Origin: Stutzerimonas stutzeri
GTDB taxonomy: Bacteria; Pseudomonadota; Gammaproteobacteria; Pseudomonadales; Pseudomonadaceae
Length of the DNA: 64,000 nt
Direction of reading: 5' to 3'
NCBI GenBank assembly: GCA_002339675.1
Contig: DDKB01000017.1
Span: forward strand, 802,346-866,345
How positions within the stretch are numbered: the first letter of the stretch is position 1; every line of letters begins with the position of its first letter. The notes below the pieces were generated by a model. That model was not told where the DNA came from. It saw nothing but the letters and a program-made list of their open reading frames with translations, and ran no database searches. Positions 16,800-25,825 of this stretch are shown piece after piece. The translations under genes and the position numbers were made by a program.

Positions 16800-17318
16800 A
16801 TGGCGACCGCTCGTCGATTTGCCTGCTTCCTGTTCGGCGAAGGCATCACGAGCCGCATCAAGGAAAAGCTACTCGCCGAATGCAACCTGCACACCATCGT
16901 TCGCTTGCTCAACGGCGTGTTGAATCCCTACACCGGCATCAAGACCAACCTGCTGTTCTTCACCAAGGGCACGCCGACCAAACAGGTGTGGTTCTACGAA
17001 CATCAGTACCCAGCCGGCAGTGAAGAACTGCTCCAAGATCCGCCCCATGCGCATCGAAGAGTTCGCCGTGGAGGAGGCCTGGTGGGGCAGTGAGGCCGAT
17101 GGCTTTGCCGCAAGCGTGGAAAACGTTCGCGTGGAAGGTCAGCCTGGATGACCTGAAAGCCCGCTACTGGAACCCGACTGCAAGAACCCCCATGTGGGCG
17201 AGCTGATAGCCATGACCCGGCCCCGTTGCTACGCGACTACGCCCAGCTGCAAGGCGAAATCAGCGAGCTGCGCGACCAGATCAAGGCGGTGCTGGCCGAG
17301 GCGCTGGAGCGGACTTGA
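16800..17318 (+). pseudogene. hsdM: Decayed 3' part of a type I restriction methylase (hsdM)
   Basis: The three frames together spell the C-terminal quarter of an HsdM N6-adenine methylase. One frame gives LFGEGITSRIKEKLLAECNL, then GVLNPYTGIKTNLLFFTKG and TPTKQVWFYEH. A shift near 17020 leads to PMRIEEFAVEEAWWGSEADG. Another near 17130 leads to FAWKVSLDDLKAR. Two more lead to DCKNPHVGE and LLRDYAQLQGEISELRDQIK, finishing at the TGA at 17318. At least four frameshifts are needed. The methylase catalytic motifs, the N-terminus and hsdR are all missing. It is a remnant, not a working gene. Confidence 0.85.
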
Positions 17319-17474
17319 GTCAGCAGTGGTGTTGGAACTGGCTGTTCACAACGGTCCTCCAGATGTTGCAAAAAGTGCAACTACTAAAAATTTCTTAGCC
17401 GTTCAAATTTCGGGCAATGTGCAAAATCTGCACATTGCCGCCTCTCGGAGATCGTTCGCCTTGGAGGCTCGTGC

Positions 17475-17905
17475 ATGACCGCCTTGCTCACCGACAACCT
17501 GCCATTGCTGGCCGGCGCGCCCAATGGCATCAAGAAACTGCGCGAGTTGATTCTGGAACTGGCCGTGCGTGGCAATTTGGTACCGCAGGACTCGAATGAT
17601 GAGCCGGCCAGTGAGCTGCTTAAGCGGATTGCTGCAGAGAAAACCGAGCTCTCGCCGAGAGTAAAGAAATTGAGTGAAACCCAAACGGGTGAGGTCGCCG
17701 AGTATCGGGAAGGCGTTCGTATATCAAACCTGTCAAGCAAGGCCTTGGCCTCGACTCCAATGCCGCTTCCGCCACTAGCCGAAAAACACCGCATCGTTGC
17801 CAAAGTCGATCAACTTATGGCTCTCTGCGAAAAAACTAAAAAGCCAGGCTGGCCCAAGCTCGCCTGCTCAACGAACAGCTGGCCACTGCGCTGGTCGAGC
17901 AGGCC
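17475..17905 (+). pseudogene. hsdS: Type I restriction specificity subunit remnant with internal deletion (hsdS)
   Basis: The first ~60 residues match the start of HsdS proteins (NLPLLAGAPNGIKKLRELIL, LVPQDSNDEPASELLKRIA). The frame then jumps directly to the C-terminal conserved repeat (PLPPLAEKHRIVAKVDQLMA). Roughly 300 residues holding both DNA-recognition domains are therefore missing. A frameshift near 17840 separates this part from the rest, which continues in another frame as LAQARLLNEQLATALVEQAV. Without target-recognition domains it cannot specify a DNA site. It directly follows the hsdM remnant, as in an ancestral hsdMS operon. Confidence 0.82.
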
Positions 17906-18556
17906 GTGGCCGACGATTACCGGCAAACGCCAAATATTTCTCATCGGAAAGCCGCTCGCACCCTGCTCGCCGCCGAGATCACTCACCAGCTACATGGGCA
18001 ACGCACCTTCGGTCAGCGCAAGCTACAGAAGGTGATTTATCTCGCCGAGCACGCGACCAAACTCGCCGCAATCCAGGGCAACTACCTGCGCAACGTAGCT
18101 GGCCCCCATGATCGTCAGCTGATGGATCAGGTTGAAGGTAAGCTGGAGAGCCACCAGTGGTACGAGCGCATCGAGCGCGACACCGTGGGTCATGCCTACC
18201 GGCCGCTTGAGAAGGCAGGTCAACACAGGCAGGCGTATGAAAGCACCTGGTCGGCCCCCGAGCGCGCCACTATCGAGCAAGTCATCACGCTGATGCGGGG
18301 CTGGGATACGGATCGTTGTGAAATGACCGTGACCCTCTACGCCGCCTGGAACGACTTCATCCTCGAAGGTCAGCCAGTTGCCGATGACGCCATCGTGGAA
18401 AAGGTCATGCACCGCTGGAATGACGCCAAGCTGCGCTTCAATAGGGCCGAATGGCTGGCCGTGCTAGGCGAGATGAAGAAGCATAGCCTTCTAACGCCGA
18501 GCGGCTTCGGGAAGCGCACGATCGGCGGCGCGCTTACCTTGCCTGGTTTGGAATAG
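17906..18556 (+). CDS. Open frame for the C-terminal extension of HsdS, Panacea/DUF4065-like
   Basis: A 216-residue open frame continuous with the lost hsdS end. It begins at a GTG (VADDYRQTPNISHRK), but no ribosome site is evident, so separate translation is doubtful. The segment TFGQRKLQKVIYLAEHATKL followed by AGPHDRQLMDQVEGKL and QWYERIERD resembles the KLQKLLYxA...GP pattern of Panacea (SocA/DUF4065) domains known from toxin-antitoxin systems. That link is my inference from motif shape only. The frame has no disruptions, in contrast to the hsdM and hsdS parts beside it. It ends just before a bidirectional terminator. Confidence 0.55.
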   Translation: MADDYRQTPNISHRKAARTLLAAEITHQLHGQRTFGQRKLQKVIYLAEHATKLAAIQGNYLRNVAGPHDRQLMDQVEGKLESHQWYERIERDTVGHAYRPLEKAGQHRQAYESTWSAPERATIEQVITLMRGWDTDRCEMTVTLYAAWNDFILEGQPVADDAIVEKVMHRWNDAKLRFNRAEWLAVLGEMKKHSLLTPSGFGKRTIGGALTLPGLE

Positions 18557-18573
18557 AAAAACGCCAGGCGTAA

Positions 18574-18598
18574 AAAAGCCGGCTTGTGGCCGGCTTTT
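18574..18598. terminator. Bidirectional terminator between the RM remnant and ppa
   Basis: AAAAGCCGGC pairs perfectly with GCCGGCTTTT around a TTGTG loop. With an A-run on one side and a T-run on the other, it can stop the rightward remnant transcript and the leftward ppa transcript. Confidence 0.9.
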
Positions 18599-18613
18599 CT
18601 TCAGTGCTTCGGC

Positions 18614-19141
18614 TTACTTCTGATAAGCCTCGGCAGCTTTGATGATGGCGGCGCGGGCGGCGTCGGCGCCTTCCCAGCCTTCGACCTTGACCCACTTGCC
18701 CTTCTCGAGATCCTTGTAGTTCTCGAAGAAGTGCTTGATCTGCTCGATCAGCAGCGGCGGCAGGTCGGTGTATTCCTTGATGTCTGTGTAGAGCTGGGTC
18801 AGCTTGTCGTGCGGGACGGCGATCAGCTTGGCGTCGCCGCCGGCTTCGTCGGTCATGTTCAGCACGCCGACCGGACGGCAGCGGATGACGGAACCTGGGG
18901 CAACCGGATAGGGGGTTACAACCAGTACGTCGAGCGGGTCGCCGTCGTCGGCCAGGGTGTGCGGGATGAAACCGTAGTTGGCCGGGTAGAACATCGGGGT
19001 AGCCATGAAGCGGTCGACGAACAGGCAGTCGGTGTCGTGATCGATTTCGTATTTGATCGGCGCGTGGTTGGCCGGGATTTCGATGGCGACGTAGATGTCG
19101 TTTGGCAGGTCTTTGCCGGCCGGGACTTTGCTGTAGCTCAT
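18614..19141 (-). CDS. ppa: Inorganic pyrophosphatase
   Basis: Cytosolic Mg-dependent enzyme that hydrolyses pyrophosphate and so drives biosynthetic reactions forward. The protein is 175 residues from MSYSKVPAGKDLPNDIYVAI. Family I signature residues are in DGDPLDVLVV (metal-binding aspartates) with the upstream YEIDHDTDCLFVDRF and the later EAGGDAKLIAVP. The start at 19141 has GGAG at good distance and gives the conserved N-terminus. An ATG two codons earlier is possible but less likely. It ends next to a bidirectional terminator. Confidence 0.97.
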   Translation of the reverse strand: MSYSKVPAGKDLPNDIYVAIEIPANHAPIKYEIDHDTDCLFVDRFMATPMFYPANYGFIPHTLADDGDPLDVLVVTPYPVAPGSVIRCRPVGVLNMTDEAGGDAKLIAVPHDKLTQLYTDIKEYTDLPPLLIEQIKHFFENYKDLEKGKWVKVEGWEGADAARAAIIKAAEAYQK

Positions 19142-19280
19142 GAACATTGCTCCGTGGTCGGCCGAGGCGGCCTGGGGCGAAAAAAGTGGGCGCGATTATA
19201 GGCGCAGTGTCGGGCGTTTTGCCATGCCGGCGGTGGCGATGCTCCCTGGCCCGGCAATGCGCGCATTCGACGGTCGCAAA

Positions 19281-20093
19281 TCAGTGAGGTTCCGCGTACT
19301 GCGGATGGCTGGCTTGTAGTTGCTGCAGGCGTGCCAGCGGGTCCTGTCGATAGAAGGCCGCGAGCTGCCGGTAGACCTCTGGATAGGCCTCGTGCAAGAG
19401 ATCGGGGGCGCTGAAGAAATACTCGCTGGTGACGGCGAAGAACTCGGCCGGGTTCTCCGCGGCGTAGGGGTCGATGGCGGTGTGGGCATGGGGATGGGCG
19501 TCCAGCCGGGCGTTGAGGGCGTCGTACGCCTTTTGCATTGCGTGGGCCCAATCCTTGATACGCATGGTGCGGTGCAGCGGGGGCAGGCCGTTGGCGTCGC
19601 CGTTGAGCATGTCGAGCTTGTGGGCGAGCTCGTGGATCACCAGGTTGTAGCCTTCCCAGGCGCCACTTTGCTGCACCCCTGGCAGGGCGAGAATCACGGG
19701 CCCCTGCAGCCAGGCTTCACCGCTGTGTTCGCCGTCCCATTCATGCACCACGCCAGCGGAGTCGCGGTGCTTTTGCGGGCTGTGGAAGTCGTCGGGGTAG
19801 ATGACGATTTCATGGAAGCCCTGATACCAGTCCAGATCCGCCAGGTGCAGCAAGGGCAGCTCGGCCTGGGCGGCCAGGCGCAGCCGGTCAGCCGGCTCCA
19901 GTTGGACGCCGGGCAGGGCGGTCAATCGTTTGGCATGCAGGAACAGCAGGCTGCGCTCACGCAGACGCTCGGTCTCCTCGGTGCTGAGGCCATCGAGAAT
20001 CGGCAGGCTGTGGAGCACGTTTTGCCAAAGCGCCGGTTCGATGGCGAGACGGGCGAGGATGCGCTTGCGGCGCCAGTCGCGGAACGACCACAT
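19281..20093 (-). CDS. mtfA: MtfA-family zinc peptidase
   Basis: M90-family metallopeptidase of 270 residues. In E. coli MtfA binds the glucose regulator Mlc, but that partner need not exist here. The zinc motif is HELAHKLD near residue 155 and the third ligand region is ENPAEFFAVTSEYFF. The N-terminus MWSFRDWRRKRILARL is basic without a signal peptide, fitting a cytosolic enzyme. It is a single gene between ppa and eutC. Confidence 0.9.
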   Translation of the reverse strand: MWSFRDWRRKRILARLAIEPALWQNVLHSLPILDGLSTEETERLRERSLLFLHAKRLTALPGVQLEPADRLRLAAQAELPLLHLADLDWYQGFHEIVIYPDDFHSPQKHRDSAGVVHEWDGEHSGEAWLQGPVILALPGVQQSGAWEGYNLVIHELAHKLDMLNGDANGLPPLHRTMRIKDWAHAMQKAYDALNARLDAHPHAHTAIDPYAAENPAEFFAVTSEYFFSAPDLLHEAYPEVYRQLAAFYRQDPLARLQQLQASHPQYAEPH

Positions 20094-20310
20094 GAAGGAG
20101 CTTCCAAACTGGGGGCGATCACCTTAAGCGCGGTGGCGATGGGCAGCAAGCGGGTGGCTCTGTGGTAAGTGCGCCAGTGGCGCGCCTATGTGGGCGAAAT
20201 GGTGCGGACGCTGGCCTATCGATGCGTTCAGTCGTCAAAGCGGCTGCGGTTGAGTCGCGTGCCGCGGGCAGCAAATCGGCTGCGCATCCTCTGTCGCGAC
20301 AGGCGATTCA

Positions 20311-21126
20311 TTAACCGAGCAGGAAATTGCCGACCTTCGGCGTGCTGTCATCCAGGCTGAGCATTTCCGCTTCGTCTTTGAGATTTACGCCGGAGAGCTG
20401 CCGACGGCAGGCTTCGCGCATCAAATGAATCAGGCGGTGGGCGGCGAGGTTGTAGCTCAGGCCTTCGAGGCGGATGTTGGAGATGCAGTTGCGGTTGGCA
20501 TCGGTGCGGCCGACCTTGGGCGCATAGGTGAAGTACAAACCGAGACTGTCCGGCGAGCTCAGGCCGGGGCGTTCGCCGAGCAGCATGACAACCATCTTCG
20601 CCTTCAGCCGCTCGCCCACCTCGTCACCAAGCGCGACGCGGCTCTGCTGAACCAGGCTGATCGGCGCAAGGCTCCAGCCGTCTTTCTCGATCTGCTCCTC
20701 GATTCGCTGTAGCAGCGGCAGGGCGTGGCGCTGTACGGCGAGCGCCGAAAGCCCGTCGGCAATGACGATGGCCAAGTCATAGCCCGCCCCATGTTGCTGC
20801 GCGTGGGTGTCTACCCGCTCGGCCGACTCGTCGCTTAATCGACGTCCCAGGTCTGGCCGTTGCAGATAGATGTCGCGGTCCGGTGCGGCGCTGTGCAGTT
20901 GCAGGACGCGATGGCCGCGTTGTTCCAGCTGCATGGCCAGAGCTTCGGTGTCCAGAGTGAGGTGTACGGCGTCGCGGGCCTGGGCGTGGGCGTATTGGAA
21001 ATCCAGTTGGGCCTCGGTGGGCAAGCTGGCGCCGGCTCGGCCCAGTGCGATCCGTGCCGGGGTGTGTTGGCGCAGGTGCGCCCAGGGATTGGTGATCGCG
21101 GTGGGTGCTGGAGGTGGGCGGCTCAT
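20311..21126 (-). CDS. eutC: Ethanolamine ammonia-lyase small subunit
   Basis: Small subunit of the adenosylcobalamin-dependent lyase that converts ethanolamine to acetaldehyde and ammonia. The 271-residue protein has TPARIALGRAGASLPTEAQL, DLAIVIADGLSALAVQRHA and VVMLLGERPGLSSPDSLGLY, all EutC landmarks. The start at 21126 follows AAGGAG at six bases. It is last in the eat-eutB-eutC run, 45 bp after eutB. There are no microcompartment shell genes, so this is the simple Pseudomonas-type pathway. Confidence 0.95.
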   Translation of the reverse strand: MSRPPPAPTAITNPWAHLRQHTPARIALGRAGASLPTEAQLDFQYAHAQARDAVHLTLDTEALAMQLEQRGHRVLQLHSAAPDRDIYLQRPDLGRRLSDESAERVDTHAQQHGAGYDLAIVIADGLSALAVQRHALPLLQRIEEQIEKDGWSLAPISLVQQSRVALGDEVGERLKAKMVVMLLGERPGLSSPDSLGLYFTYAPKVGRTDANRNCISNIRLEGLSYNLAAHRLIHLMREACRRQLSGVNLKDEAEMLSLDDSTPKVGNFLLG

Positions 21127-21171
21127 AGAGCACTCCTTGGAGAGGGTCGACCGTGCACGCGACACGGGACT

Positions 21172-22566
21172 TCATGTCATGCGCTCCAGCGCCTGGCGGA
21201 ACGCAGGTGGGAGCTGGCTGCCCATCTGCAAGCGGCCGCCGTCCTGGCGCAGGATCTCCATCTTCGCTAGCCATTCCTCGAACTCTGGCGCCGGACGGAG
21301 GCCGAGGCTCTGACGCAGGTAGAGTGCATCGTGGAAGGAGGTGGTCTGGTAGTTGAGCATCACGTCGTCGGAGCCGGGGATGCCCATGATGAAGTTGATG
21401 CCGGCGGTGCCGAGCAGGGTCAGCAGCACGTCCATGTCGTCCTGATCGGCTTCGGCGTGGTTGGTGTAGCAGATGTCGCAACCCATGGGCACGCCAAGCA
21501 GTTTGGCGCAGAAATGGTCTTCGAGCCCGGCGCGAATGATCTGCTTGCCGTTGTAGAGGTATTCCGGGCCGATGAAACCGACCACGGTGTTCACCAGCAG
21601 CGGTTTGAATTTACGGGCCACGGCATAGGCGCGCGCTTCGCAGGTCTGCTGATCGACGCCGTGATGGGCATTGGCCGACAAGGCGCTGCCCTGGCCGGTC
21701 TCGAAATACATCAGGTTGTCACCCACCGTGCCGCGCTTCTGCGACAGGCCTGCCTCGTAGCCTTCCTGCAGCAGCGCGAGGTTGATGCCGAAACTGCTGT
21801 TAGCCGCTTCGGTGCCGGCGATGGACTGGAACACCAGGTCCAGCGGCGCACCGCGGTTGATCGCCTCGATAGAGGTGGTGACGTGGGTGAGGATGCAGCC
21901 TTGAGTCGGGATCTCGTAGCGACTGATGACCGCATCAAGCATCTTCAGCAGCTCGCAGATGCCGCTGGTGCTGTCGGTGGCCGGGTTGATGCCAATGACC
22001 GCATCGCCATTACCGTACAGCAGACCGTCGACGATGCTCGCCGCGATGCCGGCGGCTTCGTCGGTGGGATGATTGGGCTGCAGGCGGGTGGACATGCGCC
22101 CGCGCAGGCCGATGGTGTTGCGAAAGCGCGTCACCACGCGCACTTTCTGCGCCACCAGAATCAGGTCTTGCACCCGCATGATCTTCGATACCGCGGCGAC
22201 CATCTCCGGCGTCAGCCCCGGTGCCAGGGCGTTCAGCGCCGCCTCGTCTGCATCGTCCCCGAGCAGCCAGTTGCGGAAGTCGCCCACAGTCAGGTGACTG
22301 ACCGGGGCGAAGGCTTCGGCGTCGTGACTGTCGATGATCAGCCGCGTGACTTCGTCGGTTTCATAGGGGATCAGCGCTTCCTCGAGAAAGCGCTTGAGCG
22401 GGATTTGCGCGAGGCACATTTGCGCGGCGACCCGCTCGGCATCGCTGCCCGCCGCGACTTCGGCGAGAAAGTCGCCGGAGCGCGCCGGGCTGGCCTTGGC
22501 CATGACCTCGCGCAGGCTGTCGAAGCGCCACTGGGTGCCGCCTACGCTGTGCGTGTATCCCGCCAT
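21172..22566 (-). CDS. eutB: Ethanolamine ammonia-lyase large subunit
   Basis: Catalytic TIM-barrel subunit binding ethanolamine and, with EutC, adenosylcobalamin. It has 464 residues, normal length. Landmarks include RFRNTIGLRGRMSTRLQPNH, YGNGDAVIGINPATDS and LMYFETGQGSALSANAHHG. The start at 22566 has AGGAGA six bases upstream. A longer in-frame reading into eat is rejected. It lies 13 bp downstream of eat. Its need for B12 links it to the btuB/btuF pair elsewhere in the window. Confidence 0.97.
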   Translation of the reverse strand: MAGYTHSVGGTQWRFDSLREVMAKASPARSGDFLAEVAAGSDAERVAAQMCLAQIPLKRFLEEALIPYETDEVTRLIIDSHDAEAFAPVSHLTVGDFRNWLLGDDADEAALNALAPGLTPEMVAAVSKIMRVQDLILVAQKVRVVTRFRNTIGLRGRMSTRLQPNHPTDEAAGIAASIVDGLLYGNGDAVIGINPATDSTSGICELLKMLDAVISRYEIPTQGCILTHVTTSIEAINRGAPLDLVFQSIAGTEAANSSFGINLALLQEGYEAGLSQKRGTVGDNLMYFETGQGSALSANAHHGVDQQTCEARAYAVARKFKPLLVNTVVGFIGPEYLYNGKQIIRAGLEDHFCAKLLGVPMGCDICYTNHAEADQDDMDVLLTLLGTAGINFIMGIPGSDDVMLNYQTTSFHDALYLRQSLGLRPAPEFEEWLAKMEILRQDGGRLQMGSQLPPAFRQALERMT

Positions 22567-22579
22567 GACCCGTCTCCTG

Positions 22580-24028
22580 CTAGTTAAGCGACGCCTCGGC
22601 GTTCTCAATCGCCGCAAATTCCTCTTCCGGCGTACCGGCCACCAGATGATGCCGGCTGTAAAGAGCGAAGTAGGCGATGAATATTCCGTAGATCACCGCC
22701 GCAGCGATTACCACGCGCGGATCGACCAGGAAGCCTGCGACCACCGCGATGCAGGCCAGCACCAGCGCCACGCCTGAGGTCAGCACGCCGCCGGGCGTCT
22801 TGTAGGGGCGGGGCAGATCCGGCCGGCGCATGCGCAGGACGATGTGCGAGGCCATCATCAATACGTAGGAGATGGTCGCGCCGAACACTGCCACCAAGAT
22901 CAGCAGGTCGCCCTGGCCGGTCAGCGAAAGCAGAAAGCCGATGATGCCCGGAATCACCAGCGCCATGACCGGCGCCTTGTTCCTGTTGGTCAACGACACC
23001 TTGCGCGGCAGGTAGCCAGCCCGCGACAGGGCAAAAATCTGCCGGGAATAGGCGTAGATGATCGAGAAGAAGCTGGCAATCAGCCCGGCTAGGCCGACCA
23101 GGTTGACGAAGCCGCTCATCCAGGTCGAAGAGCCGTAGGCGGTGGTCAGCGCTTCCACCAGCGGGTTGCCGGATTCAACCAGGGTGCTGGAGCCGGCGCC
23201 ACCGGGGCCAACCAGCAAGATTAGGCCGGCGAACGCGGCCAGAATCAGCATGGCCCCGATCAGCCCGCGCGGCATGTCGCGCTGTGGATTCTTGGTTTCC
23301 TCAGCGGCCAGCGGCACGCCTTCGACGGCAAGGAAGAACCAGATCGCATAGGGGATCGCTGCCCAGATACCCACATAACCGTAAGGCAGAAAATGGCTGG
23401 CGCCAGCAGCGGTGGTCGGTGCGATGTCCAGCAGCTTGTCCACGGAGAAATGCGGCACCATCGCCACGATGAACACGCCCAGCGCCAGCGCGGCGACCGC
23501 GGTGATGATGAACATCAGCTTCAGCGCTTCGCCGACGCCGAAGATGTGGATGCCGATGAAGATGATGTAGAAGGCCAGGTAGATCGCCCAGCCGCCGATG
23601 CCGAACAGCGACTCGCAATAGGCGCCGATGAACACGGCGATGGCCGCCGGTGCGATGGCGTACTCAATGAGGATCGCCGTGCCGGTGAGAAAGCCACCCA
23701 GCGGGCCAAACGCGCTGCGGGCAAAGCCGTAGCCGCCGCCTGCGGTGGGAATCATCGAGGACAGCTCGGCCAGCGAAAAGCACATGCACAGGTACATGGT
23801 CGCCATCAGCAGCGTGGCGATGAACAGACCGCCCCAGCCGCCTTGGGCGAGGCCGAAGTTCCAGCCGGCGTAGTCGCCCGAGATGACGTAGGCGACGCCG
23901 AGGCCAACCAGCAGCACCCAACCGGCGGCGCCTTTCTTGAGCTCGCGTTCCTGAAAGTAGGTACTGCCAACTGCTTCGAAATCGGTGGCGTGGGTCGCGG
24001 GTGTCGCACTGCTGCGTTCGAGAGCCAT
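22580..24028 (-). CDS. eat: Ethanolamine permease (APC superfamily)
   Basis: Inner-membrane importer of ethanolamine, 482 residues with about twelve hydrophobic helices. The amino-acid-permease-type helix 1 region reads GLGVAYVISGDYAGWNFGLA, followed by MIPTAGGGYGFARSAFGPLG. Both are typical of the Eat/EutP permease of pseudomonads. It lies directly upstream of eutB and begins about 34 bases after a sigma-54-like promoter, so it is probably the first gene of an eat-eutB-eutC transcript as well as part of a longer exaC transcript. Confidence 0.93.
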   Translation of the reverse strand: MALERSSATPATHATDFEAVGSTYFQERELKKGAAGWVLLVGLGVAYVISGDYAGWNFGLAQGGWGGLFIATLLMATMYLCMCFSLAELSSMIPTAGGGYGFARSAFGPLGGFLTGTAILIEYAIAPAAIAVFIGAYCESLFGIGGWAIYLAFYIIFIGIHIFGVGEALKLMFIITAVAALALGVFIVAMVPHFSVDKLLDIAPTTAAGASHFLPYGYVGIWAAIPYAIWFFLAVEGVPLAAEETKNPQRDMPRGLIGAMLILAAFAGLILLVGPGGAGSSTLVESGNPLVEALTTAYGSSTWMSGFVNLVGLAGLIASFFSIIYAYSRQIFALSRAGYLPRKVSLTNRNKAPVMALVIPGIIGFLLSLTGQGDLLILVAVFGATISYVLMMASHIVLRMRRPDLPRPYKTPGGVLTSGVALVLACIAVVAGFLVDPRVVIAAAVIYGIFIAYFALYSRHHLVAGTPEEEFAAIENAEASLN

Positions 24029-24072
24029 GGAGGATCATCCTTTGATGGGGTCGGGTACGGCAGGATCGTTAA

Positions 24073-24088
24073 AGCAAGCGCTGTGCCT
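24073..24088 (-). promoter_or_regulatory. Sigma-54-type -24/-12 promoter for eat-eutBC
   Basis: The minus strand reads AGGCACAGCGCTTGCT, with the invariant GG and GC separated by exactly ten bases. It matches the TGGCAC-N5-TTGC consensus at all but one position. It lies about 45 bp upstream of the eat ATG. In P. aeruginosa the ethanolamine genes depend on the sigma-54 activator EatR (established knowledge). Confidence 0.75.
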
Positions 24089-24179
24089 TTGCGCGATCTA
24101 CGGCGTTTGGGAGCCTCTTGAGTGGAAGTGCAGCCGCGGATGCACCAGCCCGACGCCTCTCGGCGCGGGCGGGCACTCT

Positions 24180-24207
24180 TTATGGGCTAGAAGTTATGGG
24201 CTAGAAA
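24180..24207. repeat. 14-bp tandem duplication at the exaC stop codon
   Basis: TTATGGGCTAGAAG is followed at once by TTATGGGCTAGAAA. The second copy holds the exaC stop codon (read on the minus strand), so the duplication lengthens only the 3' untranslated end. It looks like a recent slippage duplication. Confidence 0.85.
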
Positions 24208-25721
24208 AACCCCAGCGGGTTGATGTCATAGCTGATCAGCAGGTTCTTGGTCTGCTGGTAGCTGTCGAGGATCATCTTGTGGGTTTCGCGACCAACGCCG
24301 GACTTCTTGTAGCCACCGAAGGCCGCATGGGCCGGGTAGAGGTGGTAGCAATTGGTCCACACGCGGCCTGCCTTGATCGCCCGGCCCATGCGATAGGCGC
24401 GGTTGATGTCACGGGTCCAGACGCCCGCGCCGAGCCCGTACTCGGTGTCGTTGGCGATGGCCAGGGCCTCGGCTTCGTCCTTGAAGGTGGTCACGCCGAT
24501 CACCGGGCCGAAGATTTCCTCCTGGAACACACGCATCTTGTTGGTGCCCTTGAGCAGCGTCGGCTGGATGTAATAGCCGGTGGCGAGGGAGCCTTCGAGC
24601 TTCTCGGCCGCGCCGCCAGTGAGCACTTCGGCGCCTTCCTGCTTGGCGATTTCCAGATAGGACATGATCTTGTCGAACTGCTGCTGGCTGGCCTGGGCGC
24701 CGACCATGGTGTCGGTGTCCAGCGGATCGCCGCGCTTGATCTGCGCGACCTTCTTCATCACCGCTTCCATGAACGGTCCGTAAATCGACTCCTGCACCAA
24801 CGCCCGCGACGGACAGGTGCAGACTTCGCCCTGGTTGAAGAAGCCCAGCACCAGCCCTTCGGCTGCCTTTTCGATAAAGGTCGGCTCGGCCTGCATGATG
24901 TCTTCGAAGTAGATGTTCGGACTCTTGCCGCCCAGCTCGACGGTGCTCGGGATGATGGCCTCGGCGGCGCGTTTCATGATGTGCGAGCCGACCGGTGTCG
25001 AGCCGGTGAAGGCGATCTTGGCGATGCGCTTGCTCGAAGCCAGCGCTTCGCCCGCCTCACGGCCGTAACCCTGCACGACGTTGAGCACGCCAGGTGGCAG
25101 CAGGTCACCGATGACTTCCATCAGCACGGCGATGCCCAGCGGGGTTTGCTCCGCCGGCTTCAACACCACGCAGTTGCCGGCGGCCAGCGCCGGGGCGAGC
25201 TTCCAGGCGGCCATCAGGATCGGGAAGTTCCACGGGATGATTTGCCCGACCACGCCCAGCGGTTCGTGGAAATGGTAGGCAGCAGTGTGCTCGTCGATCT
25301 CCGCAGCGGTGCCTTCCTGGGCGCGGATGCAGCCGGCGAAGTAACGGAAGTGGTCGGCGGCGAGGGGGATGTCCGCGTTAAGGGTTTCGCGCACGGCCTT
25401 GCCGTTGTCCCAGGTTTCGGTGATGGCGAGCATCTCGAGGTTCTGCTCGATGCGGTCGGCGATCTGCAGCAGGATCAGCGAGCGCGCCTGCACGCTGGTT
25501 TTGCCCCAGGCGTCGGCAGCGGCATGGGCGGCGTCCAGCGCCTTTTCGATGTCGGCGGCGTCGGAGCGCGGAAACTCGGCGATGGGCTGGCCGTTAACCG
25601 GCGACAGGTTGGTGAAATACTGGCCGTTGAGCGGCTCGACGAACTCGCCGTTGATGAAGTTGCCGTAACGGGACTTGAAGGAAACGACAGCGCCTTCGCT
25701 GCCGGGATGGGCGTAACGCAT
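24201..25721 (-). CDS. exaC: NAD-dependent (acet)aldehyde dehydrogenase
   Basis: Oxidises acetaldehyde, the product of EutBC, to acetate in the cytosol. The 506-residue protein is of the ExaC/AldA type. It shows PWNFPILMAAWKLAPALAAG, the NAD-binding FTGSTPVGSHI, the general-base region TVELGGKSPN and the nucleophile region FFNQGEVCTCPSR. A neighbouring Cys (CTC) is normal for this subfamily. It lies upstream of eat-eutB-eutC on the same strand. The divergent activator gene found between this gene and mpl in P. aeruginosa is absent here, leaving only a 216-bp gap. Confidence 0.94.
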   Translation of the reverse strand: MRYAHPGSEGAVVSFKSRYGNFINGEFVEPLNGQYFTNLSPVNGQPIAEFPRSDAADIEKALDAAHAAADAWGKTSVQARSLILLQIADRIEQNLEMLAITETWDNGKAVRETLNADIPLAADHFRYFAGCIRAQEGTAAEIDEHTAAYHFHEPLGVVGQIIPWNFPILMAAWKLAPALAAGNCVVLKPAEQTPLGIAVLMEVIGDLLPPGVLNVVQGYGREAGEALASSKRIAKIAFTGSTPVGSHIMKRAAEAIIPSTVELGGKSPNIYFEDIMQAEPTFIEKAAEGLVLGFFNQGEVCTCPSRALVQESIYGPFMEAVMKKVAQIKRGDPLDTDTMVGAQASQQQFDKIMSYLEIAKQEGAEVLTGGAAEKLEGSLATGYYIQPTLLKGTNKMRVFQEEIFGPVIGVTTFKDEAEALAIANDTEYGLGAGVWTRDINRAYRMGRAIKAGRVWTNCYHLYPAHAAFGGYKKSGVGRETHKMILDSYQQTKNLLISYDINPLGFF

Positions 25722-25825
25722 GGTGAGTCTCCGGGGCTTGTAATTGTGTTGGGACTGCTGTCATTCAGCGTAGAACAAAGCCCGTTCGTCGGTTGCCGAG
25801 GCGACGTGCGGTGTACCGCTGGTCG

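Noticed and set aside
16740..17093. A complete small gene here
   Set aside because: Although open, the frame only spells an internal HsdM segment from about 16825 and then leaves it by a frameshift, so it is a fragment rather than a gene.
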